A stretch of DNA of 64,000 bases from Roseateles terrae (GTDB lineage Bacteria; Pseudomonadota; Gammaproteobacteria; Burkholderiales; Burkholderiaceae_C), in the NCBI RefSeq assembly GCF_014192155.1, contig NZ_JACHXO010000011.1, forward strand, positions 1 to 64,000. The letters run 5' to 3'. The notes beneath the pieces are model-generated. The model saw only the letters and a program-made list of their open reading frames with translations. It ran no database searches and was not told the origin of the DNA. Of the stretch, positions 17,546 to 26,704 are shown one piece after another. Numbering within the stretch: position 1 is the stretch's first letter; the number at the start of each line of letters is the position of its first letter. Both the position numbers and the translations under genes were made by a program.

Positions 17546-17926
17546 TCACGCCCTGTGGTCTGTGGGTGGCATCTCCGTCACCTCAGCATGGCGCAGGCGG
17601 CTGTCCAGCGGCGCCTCGTCCCGCTCCCGCAAGCCATAGTCCCGCACCACCTGCGCCACTCGCAGCCGATAGTCCTGGAACACGCCGCCGCGACCGGCCG
17701 CCTGCGCCGCCCGATGCTCATCGAGCCGCCGCCATGCCTGCACCGAGGCTTCGTCCCGCCAGAACGAGAGCGACAACATCCGCCCCGGATGCGTGAGGCT
17801 CTGAAAGCGTTCCACGCTGATGAAGCCGTCCATGGTTTCCAGCACCGGCCGGAGGTTGGCGGCGCGTCGCAGGTAGTGCTCCCGCTGGCCTTCTGCGGGC
17901 AGCACTTCAAAGATGACGGCGATCAT
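17546..17926 (-). CDS. Antibiotic biosynthesis monooxygenase (ABM) domain protein
   Basis: A 126-residue dimeric ferredoxin-like ABM protein. The start MIAVIFEVLPAEGQREHYLRR, then LRPVLETMDGFISVERF and MLSLSFWRDEASVQAWR, matches the family (cofactor-free quinone-forming monooxygenases or haem-degrading relatives). The C-terminal about 30 residues are extra and charged. Its ATG overlaps the P450 stop by 4 bp (ATGA), so the two are translationally coupled. A divergent ArsR gene begins upstream of the pair. Confidence 0.85.
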   Translation of the reverse strand: MIAVIFEVLPAEGQREHYLRRAANLRPVLETMDGFISVERFQSLTHPGRMLSLSFWRDEASVQAWRRLDEHRAAQAAGRGGVFQDYRLRVAQVVRDYGLRERDEAPLDSRLRHAEVTEMPPTDHRA

Positions 17927-18993
17927 GCGAGGACTCCGCTGGAGGGCGGCGACTCATTCCAACTTCGCCTCTTGACGTCTGCTTCTGTACCAGCCTCCAC
18001 CGTCACCGCCGCCGTCACGTCCCCCTCTGCCCCCGCGGGCTCGTCATCAAACAGCAAGACCGTCATGTTTGCCAAGGTCATCGCCCGGTGACGGGTCGGC
18101 AACGGCTTGTACGCCGACGCTTGCACCCAGCGCAAGGCCGACGCCGCGGTCGTCAGCGCCATGCTTTCCCCGGGACATGCATGCGCGCCCGCCCCAAAGA
18201 TCCATTCGCTGCCGGCCAGCAGCACGGTCACTGGCGCCCCTGCGGCCACTGCAACGCCGCCCACCGCCAGATCCCGCTGCGCAAACCGCCGCGTCAGTCG
18301 AACGGCGCCGCCGTCCCGGGCGATCGCCCGCAGCCCATCGCGGTCCGGCGCTTCGCCCGACACCGCCAGCTGCCACAACCCATGCCCCAGCAGCGCGCTC
18401 CCAGCTTCGTGGCTTTGCCACAGCCATGCCAGTCGATGCGCCTCCCGGGTCATCGCATCCGCCCAAGGCTTGCGGTCCCCGCAGCTCCGGTGGTGCAACC
18501 AAGCCGCCTGCAAGGGCGCATCAGGAGCGTCGGCCTCTGCCTGCCGTAGCGCTTGCAACAGGGCTGCGACCGCCGCATGCCCACCCATCACCGACGCCCG
18601 CGTGGCTTCCGGCGCCAGTGCGGCCGCGATGGCCCGCAACTGCCGCACCAGCAGGTGCTGCTGCGGGACGGTCATCACCCGCATGCCCAGCAGCCCGGCC
18701 ACCGTGCCTGCGGGCACGGCCCACACCCAGTGATCCCACCCGTGGCACTGCACGGCCAGCGCCGCCTGCCGCGCCGCTTCTTCCCGCACCGCCGCATCGG
18801 AGACCGCCCGCATCACCTGCAGCACCAGCGACTTCTCTGCCGCATGCGTGGCGTCATCCCGCTGCCGCAACCATCGATTGAACACCTCGGTCAGCGGTCC
18901 CGGCCACGCTGCGAGCGCGGGCGGCACAGGCACACCGGGCGGCCGCACGCCCAGATCGGGATGAACCAGCAGGGCATGGGGGCAGGGGGACAT
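17923..18993 (-). CDS. Cytochrome P450
   Basis: A 356-residue P450 monooxygenase. The haem-ligand motif FGAGAHACPGESMA carries the thiolate Cys, and the K-helix ExxR is seen in REAHRLAWL. It is shorter than most bacterial P450s (about 400) and the I-helix acid-alcohol pair is not obvious, so the substrate is open. I start at MSPCPHALLVHP (18993), since upstream residues are Cys/Arg-rich and the intergenic space to the divergent ArsR gene is then 74 bp. The C-terminal about 30 residues are a Glu/Ala/Ser-rich tail. It is co-transcribed with the ABM gene downstream. Confidence 0.85.
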   Translation of the reverse strand: MSPCPHALLVHPDLGVRPPGVPVPPALAAWPGPLTEVFNRWLRQRDDATHAAEKSLVLQVMRAVSDAAVREEAARQAALAVQCHGWDHWVWAVPAGTVAGLLGMRVMTVPQQHLLVRQLRAIAAALAPEATRASVMGGHAAVAALLQALRQAEADAPDAPLQAAWLHHRSCGDRKPWADAMTREAHRLAWLWQSHEAGSALLGHGLWQLAVSGEAPDRDGLRAIARDGGAVRLTRRFAQRDLAVGGVAVAAGAPVTVLLAGSEWIFGAGAHACPGESMALTTAASALRWVQASAYKPLPTRHRAMTLANMTVLLFDDEPAGAEGDVTAAVTVEAGTEADVKRRSWNESPPSSGVLA

Positions 18994-19067
18994 GGCAGAT
19001 TCTCCAAAGACGGGACAGCGACATGGTCGTGCACCGCTGACGCCCATGCTTCGCTTAGGATCGAAAC

Positions 19068-19772
19068 ATGGATGCAAGCCTCACTGCCGACGAAGCGCTG
19101 GCCCACATCGCTGCGAGCATGGCGGAGCCGGTGCGTGCGCGCATGCTGTGCTGCCTGATGGACGGCCATGCGCGGACTGCCACGGAGCTGGCGGCGGTGG
19201 GGGAGGTGGCGGCGTCCACCGCGAGTGCGCACCTGTCGCGGTTGTTGACGCAGGGCCTGGTGGCTTGCCTGGCCCAGGGCCGCCACCGCTATTACCGGCT
19301 GGCCGACGACACGGTCGGACAAGCGCTGGAGGCTTTGCTGGTGGTGGCTGGACAGCCGCGCCCGACCTTTGAGCCGAGCACGCCCATCGCCTTGCGGCAG
19401 GCGCGCCGGTGCTACGACCATCTTGCCGGACACTGGGGTGTCCAGCTGCATGACCATGCCCTGCGCAGCGGCTGGATCACGCCTGAGGACGAACCGGACC
19501 GCCCGGGCGCCTACCTGATCAGCGACCGGGGCCTGGCGGCGTGGAAGGGGCTGGGCGTGGACCTGAGTGGGGCCTTGCAGGGGCGCCGAAGGCCGGCCTG
19601 CGCCTGCATGGACTGGAGTGAGCGCCGCCCGCATCTGGGGGGGGCGCTGGGGGCGATGTGGCTGCAGGCGCTGCTGTCGCAGGGGTGGCTGGAGGCTGCG
19701 CTGGACAGCCGGGCCTTGACGATCACGCGGCGGGGCCGGACCCGTCTGACGCAATTGCTGGAGACTTCATGA
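19068..19772 (+). CDS. ArsR family transcriptional regulator
   Basis: A 234-residue winged-helix regulator. The N-terminal about 90 residues hold ArsR HTH (AEPVRARMLCCLMDGHARTATELAA, then VAASTASAHLSRLLTQGLVACLAQGRHRYYRLAD). The C-terminal 140 residues are an extra domain (QARRCYDHLAGHWGVQLHDH, then RPHLGGALGAMWLQALL) found in this large-ArsR subfamily; the CYDHLAG segment is typical. It is divergent from the P450-ABM operon and is its likely repressor. Its TGA overlaps the ATG of the DUF72 gene by 4 bp. Confidence 0.88.
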   Translation: MDASLTADEALAHIAASMAEPVRARMLCCLMDGHARTATELAAVGEVAASTASAHLSRLLTQGLVACLAQGRHRYYRLADDTVGQALEALLVVAGQPRPTFEPSTPIALRQARRCYDHLAGHWGVQLHDHALRSGWITPEDEPDRPGAYLISDRGLAAWKGLGVDLSGALQGRRRPACACMDWSERRPHLGGALGAMWLQALLSQGWLEAALDSRALTITRRGRTRLTQLLETS

Positions 19773-20599
19773 GCGACGCTGGTGGAACTTCTGATCGGAC
19801 GCGGACGGCTTCGATCCGCGTTGGCATTGGGGGATGGACCTATGCACCGTGGCGAGAGACCTTCTATCCGCCGGACGTTTCCGCTGCCAAGGAATTGCAA
19901 TGGGCGAGCCGCCGCTTGAGCGTCATCGAGATCAACGGCACTTACTACAGCACCCAGCGACCGGCGACCTTTGCGAAATGGCGGGACGCCACGCCGGACG
20001 GTTTTGTGTTTTCCATCAAGGCGCACCGCCTGACCACCAACCGCCGCGTGCTGGCGGAGGCGGGTGAATCGGTGCAGCACTTTCTGAACAGTGGTGTTGC
20101 TGAGCTGGGGCCGAAGCTGGGTCCGATCCTGTGGCAGTTTGCACCCACGAAGCGTTTTGACCCGGACGACTTCGGCGCATTTCTGAAGTTGCTGCCGCGC
20201 GCGCTGGACGGTGTGCCGCTGCGGCACGCGGTGGATGTCCGCCACGACAGTTTCCGCACGCCGGCCTTTCTCGCTTTGGCGCGCCGTCACGAAGTGGGTG
20301 TGGTCTTCACTGAATCGGACGACTACCCGGCGCTGCCGGACCTCACATCCGACTTCGTTTATGCCCGTGTCATGCGCACGCAATCCTCTCTGGTCACGGG
20401 CGTGACGGAGGAGGTGCTGGACGGCCTTGCTGCCAGCGCCCGTGCCTGGTGTGCCGGCACTCAGCCCACGGGCCTGCCCCTGATCGATGCGACATACAAA
20501 GCGCCAGCCCAACCGCGCGACGTCTACCTGCTCTTCATCAGCGGCGCCAAGGAGCGCGCCCCTGCCGCCGCCCAGGCCCTCCTGACCCGCCTGCGCTGA
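19769..20599 (+). CDS. DUF72 (YecE family) TIM-barrel protein
   Basis: A 276-residue DUF72/YecE protein. Seen: RVGIGGWTYAPWRETFYPPD at the N-terminus, SVIEINGTYYSTQRPATFAKWRDATPDGFVFSIKAHR in pieces, GPILWQFAPT, AVDVRHDSF and the C-terminal DVYLLFISGAKERAP. It is a predicted TIM-barrel enzyme of unknown reaction. The start ATG overlaps the ArsR stop by four bases, so it is coupled to the regulator. The length is normal for the family (about 240-290). Confidence 0.9.
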   Translation: MSDAGGTSDRTRTASIRVGIGGWTYAPWRETFYPPDVSAAKELQWASRRLSVIEINGTYYSTQRPATFAKWRDATPDGFVFSIKAHRLTTNRRVLAEAGESVQHFLNSGVAELGPKLGPILWQFAPTKRFDPDDFGAFLKLLPRALDGVPLRHAVDVRHDSFRTPAFLALARRHEVGVVFTESDDYPALPDLTSDFVYARVMRTQSSLVTGVTEEVLDGLAASARAWCAGTQPTGLPLIDATYKAPAQPRDVYLLFISGAKERAPAAAQALLTRLR

Positions 20600-20681
20600 C
20601 CGCCCCACTCCCGCGCCCCCCCGGCCGTCGCGCCGTCGCCCAGCGACGCGCCCCTCCAGCCACTCCCGCGGAACTGGCTTT

Positions 20682-20802
20682 GCCAGGCCGCTGGGAGGCG
20701 CCCCCTGGGGGCAGGAGCGAAGCGACTGGGGGGCCCAAAGCCTTTGCTTCGCCAGGCCGCTGGGAGGCGCCCCCTGGGGGCAGGAGCGAAGCGACTGGGG
20801 GG
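20682..20802. repeat. Directly repeated 52-bp unit (two copies)
   Basis: The 52-base unit beginning GCCAGGCCGCTGGGAGGCGC occurs at 20682-20733 and again, identically, at 20751-20802, with 17 bases between (period 69). Each unit includes the palindrome GCCCCCTGGGGGC. Both copies lie in the 215-bp spacer between DUF72 and the diguanylate cyclase gene, and the second ends 12 bases before its ATG. Similar intergenic repeats occur in Burkholderiales, to my recollection; no transposase is linked to it. Confidence 0.9.
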
Positions 20803-20814
20803 CATAATCAGCCA

Positions 20815-22014
20815 ATGATTCACATCCCGACATTGATGCTGGCACTGCTCAGCGGCTTTGCGATGCTGGGTGTGCAACTGTGGATGGCGCGGCGCAGCCG
20901 CCTGCGCTACCTCGACCTCGGTGTCTGGACCTCAGGCTCCTGGATCCTCCTGCTCGGCTTCACCCTGCTGGCCGCGCGCATCATCCTTCCCACCTGGATC
21001 TCCGCCCTCGCAGGCAACGGCTGCATCGCCGTCGGCCTGGTGGCCTACAGCGAGGGCATCCATCGCCATGTGCTCGGACGCGGCATGCCGCGCTGGTGGA
21101 TCTGGGCCGGTCTCACCGTCGCCTGGCTGCTCATCGCGTGGATGCTGGCGTGGCCGTTTTACCTGCGCACCATCGGCATCTCGCTGCTCTTCGCAGCGTT
21201 GCTGCTGCCCGGGATCGGTGTTTTGCTCGGCCCCGGCTGGCGCGCGGAGTACTCGCTGCGCAGCGTCGCGCTCACCTTGCTGCTGGCGGCGGGCAGCCTG
21301 CTGCTGCGCGCCGTCCATGCCTGGCGCCATCCCGAGGACTATCAGGATCTGCTGCAAAGCAGCCTCGGCCAGGGCCTGACCTTCCTCTTCAGCTTCATCT
21401 GCCTCATCGGTACGGGCTTCGGTTTCGTGCTGGCCAACTTCGAGCGCATCGCCCGCCGCATGGAAGATATGGCGTCCACCGACGCCCTGACCGGCTGCCT
21501 CAACCGGGCGACCGCCGACGCGCTGCTGCGTCATGCGCTGGAACTGGGGCGCCGCGAGCAGACGCCGGTCGGCTTCGTCCTGCTGGACCTGGACCACTTC
21601 AAGATCATCAACGACACCCACGGCCACAGCGCCGGCGACACCGCGCTCCAGGACTTTGTCGCCGAAGTGCGCCGTCGCCTGCGGGCCTCGGATGTGATGG
21701 GGCGCTGGGGCGGCGAGGAGTTCGTGCTGGTGCTGCCGTCCACCGATGCCGCCGGTGCCGCACGCCTCGTCGAGCAGATCCGCGAAGGCGTCGAGGCTCT
21801 GCAGATCCGCCATGCATGCGGGGACGCCTTCGGCATCACAGTGTCGGCCGGTGTCGTGATTGCAGAGCCGCACCGGCATCTCAGTGCCGAGCAGCTCTTC
21901 ACCCTGGTGGATCAGGCGCTGTACCGCGCCAAGGGCGCGGGGCGCAACCGCGTGCATGTGCACGGCGCAGCAGCCCCCTGGCCAGAGGTGACCCCCGGTC
22001 CTGCGGCAGCTTGA
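20815..22014 (+). CDS. Membrane diguanylate cyclase (GGDEF)
   Basis: A 399-residue protein with about six to seven membrane segments (residues about 5-225) and a C-terminal GGDEF domain (MASTDALTGCLNRATADALL to the end). The active site is intact as GGEEF (MGRWGGEEFVLVLP) and the I-site RxxD is present (RASDVMGR). DLDHFKIINDTHGHSAGD matches the substrate-binding segment. It should make c-di-GMP at the inner membrane with product inhibition. The ATG at 20815 starts at the first membrane helix. The duplicated 52-bp repeat abuts the start, leaving no clear Shine-Dalgarno. Its N-terminal topology resembles the degenerate GGDEF protein at 13896-15080. Confidence 0.9.
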   Translation: MIHIPTLMLALLSGFAMLGVQLWMARRSRLRYLDLGVWTSGSWILLLGFTLLAARIILPTWISALAGNGCIAVGLVAYSEGIHRHVLGRGMPRWWIWAGLTVAWLLIAWMLAWPFYLRTIGISLLFAALLLPGIGVLLGPGWRAEYSLRSVALTLLLAAGSLLLRAVHAWRHPEDYQDLLQSSLGQGLTFLFSFICLIGTGFGFVLANFERIARRMEDMASTDALTGCLNRATADALLRHALELGRREQTPVGFVLLDLDHFKIINDTHGHSAGDTALQDFVAEVRRRLRASDVMGRWGGEEFVLVLPSTDAAGAARLVEQIREGVEALQIRHACGDAFGITVSAGVVIAEPHRHLSAEQLFTLVDQALYRAKGAGRNRVHVHGAAAPWPEVTPGPAAA

Positions 22015-22078
22015 GGACGCGGCGGATGCGCAGCCTCGCGTCGGGCAGAGCGGCCGCGCAGTGGTCTATGCTCAGACC

Positions 22079-23191
22079 ATGTCTGCCACCCACTCGACTT
22101 CCTTCCTGAGCCGTCTGCCCGCGGCCTTGCCCCTCTGGACCCTGCTGTCTCCCGTCGCCGCCCTGGGCGCGCTGCTCGGGCTGAGCAGCGGGGGCGGATG
22201 GATGGTCCTGTCACTGGTCAGTGTGCTGCTCATTGCCTCCGTGCTGGCCGCTGTGCACCATGCGGAGGTGGTCGCCCACCGCGTGGGCGAGCCCTACGGC
22301 TCGCTGGTGCTGGCCGTGGCCGTCACCGTCATTGAAGTGGCGCTGATCGTGTCGCTGATGCTGGCCGGTGGAGAAGCCACCAATACCCTGGCGCGAGACA
22401 CGGTGTTCTCCGCCATCATGATCGTCTGCAACGGCGTGCTGGGCCTGTGCATCCTGGTGGGCGGCTGGAAGCACCAGGTGCTGCGCTTCCGTGTGGATGG
22501 CACCAGTCCGACGCTCGCCGTGCTGGCGGCGCTGTCGGTGCTCACCCTGGTGCTCCCGGCCTTCACCACCAGTTCTCCCGGACCGACCTTCACCCGCACG
22601 CAGCTCTTCTTTGCCGGCGCGGTGTCGCTGGTGCTCTATGGCGCCTTTGTGTTCGTGCAGGCGGTGCGCCACCGCGACTACTTCCTGCCGGTCACCGGTG
22701 CCGACGACCAGCACAGCCATGCCGAGCCGCCCAGCAACCGCGTGGCGCTGGTGAGCCTGGCCCTGCTGATGGCCTGTCTTGTGGGCGTGGTCGGGCTGGC
22801 CAAGATGCTGGCGCCGACGATTGAACAGGCGGTGAGCAGCATCGGCGCGCCGCCCTCGCTGGTGGGGGTGATCGTCGCCTTGCTGGTGCTGCTGCCGGAG
22901 ACGGTGGCCGCCGTGCGTGCCGCGCTGCACAACCGGCTGCAGACCAGCCTGAACCTCGCCCTCGGCTCGGGTCTGGCCAGCATCGGCCTGACCATTCCGA
23001 CGGTGGCCGTGCTGTCACCGCTGTTCCCGCATTCGCTGGTGCTGGGCCTCTCGCCCCTGAGCATGGTGCTGCTGTTCCTGACCTTCATCGTGGGCGGCCT
23101 GACGCTGGGCGGCGGCCGCGCCACCGTGCTTCAGGGCGCGGTCCACATGGTCGTTTTCGTCGTCTTCCTGTTCCTGGCGGTCATTCCCTGA
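22079..23191 (+). CDS. chaA: Calcium:proton antiporter, ChaA type
   Basis: A 370-residue membrane protein with about eleven hydrophobic segments of the Ca2+/cation antiporter superfamily. The two alpha-repeat signatures are seen as AVHHAEVVAHRVGEPYGSLVLA and VVALLVLLPETVAAVRAALHNRLQ, carrying the acidic residues used for cation exchange. The central hydrophilic loop holds DDQHSHAEPPSN. It probably exports Ca2+ or Na+/K+ for protons. The ATG at 22079 (MSATHS) is preferred over a GTG at 22061. It converges with the MCP gene; a hairpin lies between. Confidence 0.88.
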   Translation: MSATHSTSFLSRLPAALPLWTLLSPVAALGALLGLSSGGGWMVLSLVSVLLIASVLAAVHHAEVVAHRVGEPYGSLVLAVAVTVIEVALIVSLMLAGGEATNTLARDTVFSAIMIVCNGVLGLCILVGGWKHQVLRFRVDGTSPTLAVLAALSVLTLVLPAFTTSSPGPTFTRTQLFFAGAVSLVLYGAFVFVQAVRHRDYFLPVTGADDQHSHAEPPSNRVALVSLALLMACLVGVVGLAKMLAPTIEQAVSSIGAPPSLVGVIVALLVLLPETVAAVRAALHNRLQTSLNLALGSGLASIGLTIPTVAVLSPLFPHSLVLGLSPLSMVLLFLTFIVGGLTLGGGRATVLQGAVHMVVFVVFLFLAVIP

Positions 23192-23207
23192 CAGCAGGTT
23201 CGAACGC

Positions 23208-23249
23208 AGCCCCCGTTGACGTGACAAGCGGCCACGTCGACGGCGGGGC
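23208..23249. terminator. Bidirectional hairpin between convergent genes
   Basis: CCGTTGACGTG (23213-23223) pairs with CACGTCGACGG (23233-23243) with one G-U pair and a 9-base loop. A further GCCCC/GGGGC extension lies past a one-base bulge. It lies between the convergent chaA and MCP genes. There is no T tract, so terminator function is inferred from position. Confidence 0.5.
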
Positions 23250-23320
23250 GCGCCGTTGGCTGACACTCTCGTCCGTGAGGCAGGTCGGTGCCGCACGAAG
23301 GGTTTCTGGCGCTCGACGTT

Positions 23321-24877
23321 TCAGCGCGGCGACAGGCGGAAGGCACTCACCAGTTCATTGAGCTGCTGCGCCTGATTCTGCAGCGAGCCCGCCGCCGCGG
23401 CGGACTCCTCCACCAGCGCCGCGTTCTGCTGCGTCATCTCGTCCAGCCGCTGCACCGCCACGTTCACCTGGCCGATGCCGCCGCTCTGCTCGGAGGCTGC
23501 GGTGGCGATCTCGTTGACGATCTCCGCCACGCGGCGCACGCCCTGCACGATTTCGCCCATCGTCTCGCCGGCATCCGTCACCAGTCGCGTGCCGGACGCC
23601 ACCCGGTCGACGCTTTCGCCGATCAGCTGCTTGATTTCCTTCGCCGCGGTGGCACTGCGCTGGGCGAGGGCCCGCACTTCACCGGCCACCACTGCAAAGC
23701 CGCGGCCCTGTTCACCCGCGCGCGCCGCTTCCACCGCCGCATTCAGCGCCAGAATGTTGGTCTGGAAAGCGATGCCGTCGATGACACCGATGATGTCGCT
23801 GATCTTGCGCGAGCTGGTTTCGATCTGCTGCATCACCTGCACCACTTCTCCGACCACCGCGCCGCCCTTGGAGGCCGAGTTGCGCGCTTCGCTGACCAGC
23901 GCATTGGCCTGCTGGGCCGAGCTGGCGGTATGGGCCACCGTGCCGGTGAGTTCCTCCAGCGACGACGCCGTCTCCTGAAGATTGGAGGCGGTGGACTCGG
24001 TGCGCGCGGACAGATCCTGATTGCCGGTGGCAATCTCCCGCGTGGCCACATTGATCGTCTCGGTGCCTTCACGCACCTGGCTGACCATGCGCCGCAGCGA
24101 GTCCTGCATGCGGCTGAGTTCCCGCAGCAGCACGCCGATCTCGTCGCTGCGCTCCACATGGATGTCCTGGCTGAGGTCGCCGCTGGCAATCGTTGCGGCC
24201 ACCGCGCCGGCATGCACCATGGGCGCCCGCACCGAGTGGGTGATGCGCCAGGCGATGACCACCCCCAGCACCACAGCCAGGCCCGTCAACACAATCATCA
24301 GGCTGGCGGCCTCTCGGGCCTGCCGCGCCTGTTCCGCCGCGAAGGCGTCGGTGTCTTCGGCGATGAGGGTGGTGAGCTTCTCCACGGCGGCCAGGTACTC
24401 GGCCGCTGCAGGCGCGAGGGTCTTGTCGACCTGCTGCTGCCCCGCCGCCGGGTCTGCCTTGATGGCCTCCATCACCGACTTGCGGATGTCCACATAGCGC
24501 TTGCGGGCGTCGGCGATCACCGCCATCTGTGCCTTCTGCTCCTTGTCGTCGATGTCGGACTCGAGCCTGGCCTGCAGTTCGTTGATGCGTTCCGTGGTTT
24601 TGCCCATCTGGTCGCCCAGATAGTCGATCAATTGCTGTTGTCCGCCGGACTTCGCAATCGACATCACGCGGTTCAGGTTCAGTTCGGTGGAGCCGCGCCA
24701 CTGGAAAGACTGCGTTCGTCGCTGTTCCTGCTGGTGAAGCGCCTCGCTCAGCCGCATCATCTCGCGCAGCTTGTAGACGCCGACGCCGGTCATCAGCGCC
24801 GCCATCGCCAGCACCGCCGCAAAGCCGATTTGCAGCAGCGTGGTGATCTTCATCCGGTTGAGCTTCTGGATCAGCAT
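23321..24877 (-). CDS. Methyl-accepting chemotaxis protein
   Basis: A 518-residue transducer: membrane helix at about 10-30, a periplasmic four-helix ligand domain (about 35-190), a second helix ([20 protein letters not shown]), HAMP, and a cytoplasmic signalling domain. The latter has the conserved tip [46 protein letters not shown] in pieces, and the C-terminal ELVSAFRL. Ligand unknown. GGGGA six bases before ATG 24877 supports the start. It lies before a second MCP gene (25095-26639) on the same strand. The two differ in periplasmic sequence, so they sense different signals. Confidence 0.93.
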   Translation of the reverse strand: MLIQKLNRMKITTLLQIGFAAVLAMAALMTGVGVYKLREMMRLSEALHQQEQRRTQSFQWRGSTELNLNRVMSIAKSGGQQQLIDYLGDQMGKTTERINELQARLESDIDDKEQKAQMAVIADARKRYVDIRKSVMEAIKADPAAGQQQVDKTLAPAAAEYLAAVEKLTTLIAEDTDAFAAEQARQAREAASLMIVLTGLAVVLGVVIAWRITHSVRAPMVHAGAVAATIASGDLSQDIHVERSDEIGVLLRELSRMQDSLRRMVSQVREGTETINVATREIATGNQDLSARTESTASNLQETASSLEELTGTVAHTASSAQQANALVSEARNSASKGGAVVGEVVQVMQQIETSSRKISDIIGVIDGIAFQTNILALNAAVEAARAGEQGRGFAVVAGEVRALAQRSATAAKEIKQLIGESVDRVASGTRLVTDAGETMGEIVQGVRRVAEIVNEIATAASEQSGGIGQVNVAVQRLDEMTQQNAALVEESAAAAGSLQNQAQQLNELVSAFRLSPR

Positions 24878-25094
24878 GGCAATCCCCAACGTCTCGTGAT
24901 GTGTACGCTGATTATGGGAGTCGGCCCTGCTGTGCAGCAAGCCGTCGAGCGCTGCGATCGCTCTGGCCGAGGCACTTGTCACGTCATGGCACGTGCGAGG
25001 CCGTCCCCGATGGGCAGGGCAACGTTGTCGGCGCGGATGCCGCAACAATCCCTTCACGAGACTGACGGCGGATGCCTTGCGCGCTGGAGCGACT

Positions 25095-26639
25095 TCAGAC
25101 CAGCTTGAACACCCGCACCAGATCGGCCAGTTCGGCGGCCTGCTGCTGCAGACTGTCGGCGGCAGCGGTGCTTTCTTCCACCAGCGCGGCGTTCTGCTGC
25201 GTGACCTGATCCAGCTGCGTCACCGCCAGCCCGATCTGCTGGATGCCGCGTGACTGCTCCTGGCTGGCCGCCGCGATCTCGCCGATCAGCACGCTGACCT
25301 GGCGCACCTGACCGACGATGCCCTGCATGGCTTCACCGGCGTCCCCCGCGCGGCGCGAACCGGAGGCCACCTGTTCCACGCTGCGCGAGATCAGCGCCTT
25401 GATTTCCCGAGCGGCCTGTGCGGACCGCTGTGCGAGCGCGCGCACTTCCGAGGCCACCACCGCAAAACCGCGCCCCTGTTCCCCCGCGCGTGCAGCCTCC
25501 ACCGCGGCGTTCAGCGCCAGGATGTTGGTCTGGAAGGCGATGGCGTCGATGACGCCAATGATGTCGGCGATCTGGCGGGACGAGGCGCTGATCTCATCCA
25601 TTGTGCGCACCAGATCAGACACCACGGTTCCGCCCGAGTCTGCGGCGCTGGCGGCTTCCGTCGCCAGCGAGTTGGCCTGCCCGGCGGTGGCGGCATTGTT
25701 GTGGACGGTGCTGGTGAGCTGCTCCATCGAGGCGGCGGTCTGCTGAAGACTGCTGGCCTGTTCCTCCGTCCGCTGGCTGAGATCCAGGCTGCCGGTGGCG
25801 ATGTGGCTGGAGCCGGTGGCAATGTTCTCGCTGCTGCCCCGCACCCGGGTCACGATGCCGCGCAGGGCATCGGTCATCGAGCCCAAGGCGGCCACCAGCC
25901 GCGCCGCCTCGTCCGCGCCGGTGCTGGCGCTGCGTTCGCGCAGGTCGCCTTCGGCCACGGCTTCCGCAAAGGTCACCGCTTCCTTCATCGGTTCGGTGAT
26001 GGAGCGGGTGGTCAACCAACCGGCCATCACCGCGAGCAGCAGGGCCATGCCCGTCGCGGTCAGGCTCCACAGCCGCACCGAGGCGCTGGTGGCCTCGGCT
26101 TCCCGGTACGACCCCGCACCCACACGCACCTGAAGTTCCAGCAGCTCGTCGATGGCTGCCTTGGCCTGTGTGCCCAGCGGCATGATCCGCTCGCCATACA
26201 GCGTCTGGGCACGCGCCACGTCGCCGTCCTTGAGGGCATCCCGCGTGGCCAGCAGGCCTTCTTTCACATAGCGGGTTCGCACCTCGGTGAAGGCCTGGGC
26301 CAGGCGCTTTTCCTCGTCGGTGAGGTAGGTGGCGAGGTAGGCCTTCCACAGGCCGGACACCTTGCCGATATTGGCCTGCAACTGCTGATCGAGCTCCGGC
26401 AGCTTCGCCGGGTCGCGCAGCATTTCCATCACCAGGATGCGGTTGCGCAGCATCAGGCCGTCGATGTCGCCGATCTGCTTGAGAGGAAGGGTGCGGTCCT
26501 CATAGAGCGTCTTGAGCTCGCCAAAGACGCGGCCGCTGCCGCGGATGCCCAGTGCCGAGATCAACACCAGCAGCACCAGCATCAGCCCGAAGGCCAGGGA
26601 CAGGCGCGTGCCCGTGTTGAAGCTTCTGAGCAGACCCAT
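25095..26639 (-). CDS. Methyl-accepting chemotaxis protein (Tar-like 4HB sensor)
   Basis: A 514-residue transducer. Helix 1 is [17 protein letters not shown], then a four-helix-bundle periplasmic domain with [24 protein letters not shown] (typical 4HB_MCP_1), helix 2 ([18 protein letters not shown]), HAMP and the signalling domain with [20 protein letters not shown] and [20 protein letters not shown]. No C-terminal CheR-tethering pentapeptide. It resembles the many 4HB MCPs of Burkholderiales. The start [13 protein letters not shown] at 26639 is normal for these. It follows icmF on the same strand by 65 bp but is not obviously coupled. Confidence 0.93.
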   Translation of the reverse strand: MGLLRSFNTGTRLSLAFGLMLVLLVLISALGIRGSGRVFGELKTLYEDRTLPLKQIGDIDGLMLRNRILVMEMLRDPAKLPELDQQLQANIGKVSGLWKAYLATYLTDEEKRLAQAFTEVRTRYVKEGLLATRDALKDGDVARAQTLYGERIMPLGTQAKAAIDELLELQVRVGAGSYREAEATSASVRLWSLTATGMALLLAVMAGWLTTRSITEPMKEAVTFAEAVAEGDLRERSASTGADEAARLVAALGSMTDALRGIVTRVRGSSENIATGSSHIATGSLDLSQRTEEQASSLQQTAASMEQLTSTVHNNAATAGQANSLATEAASAADSGGTVVSDLVRTMDEISASSRQIADIIGVIDAIAFQTNILALNAAVEAARAGEQGRGFAVVASEVRALAQRSAQAAREIKALISRSVEQVASGSRRAGDAGEAMQGIVGQVRQVSVLIGEIAAASQEQSRGIQQIGLAVTQLDQVTQQNAALVEESTAAADSLQQQAAELADLVRVFKLV

Positions 26640-26704
26640 CGTGCACCTCCCGAGTGCGCGCCGGCGGGCGCGGGCATGTTCGTGCTGTACCTGTTTGGCT
26701 GTGC

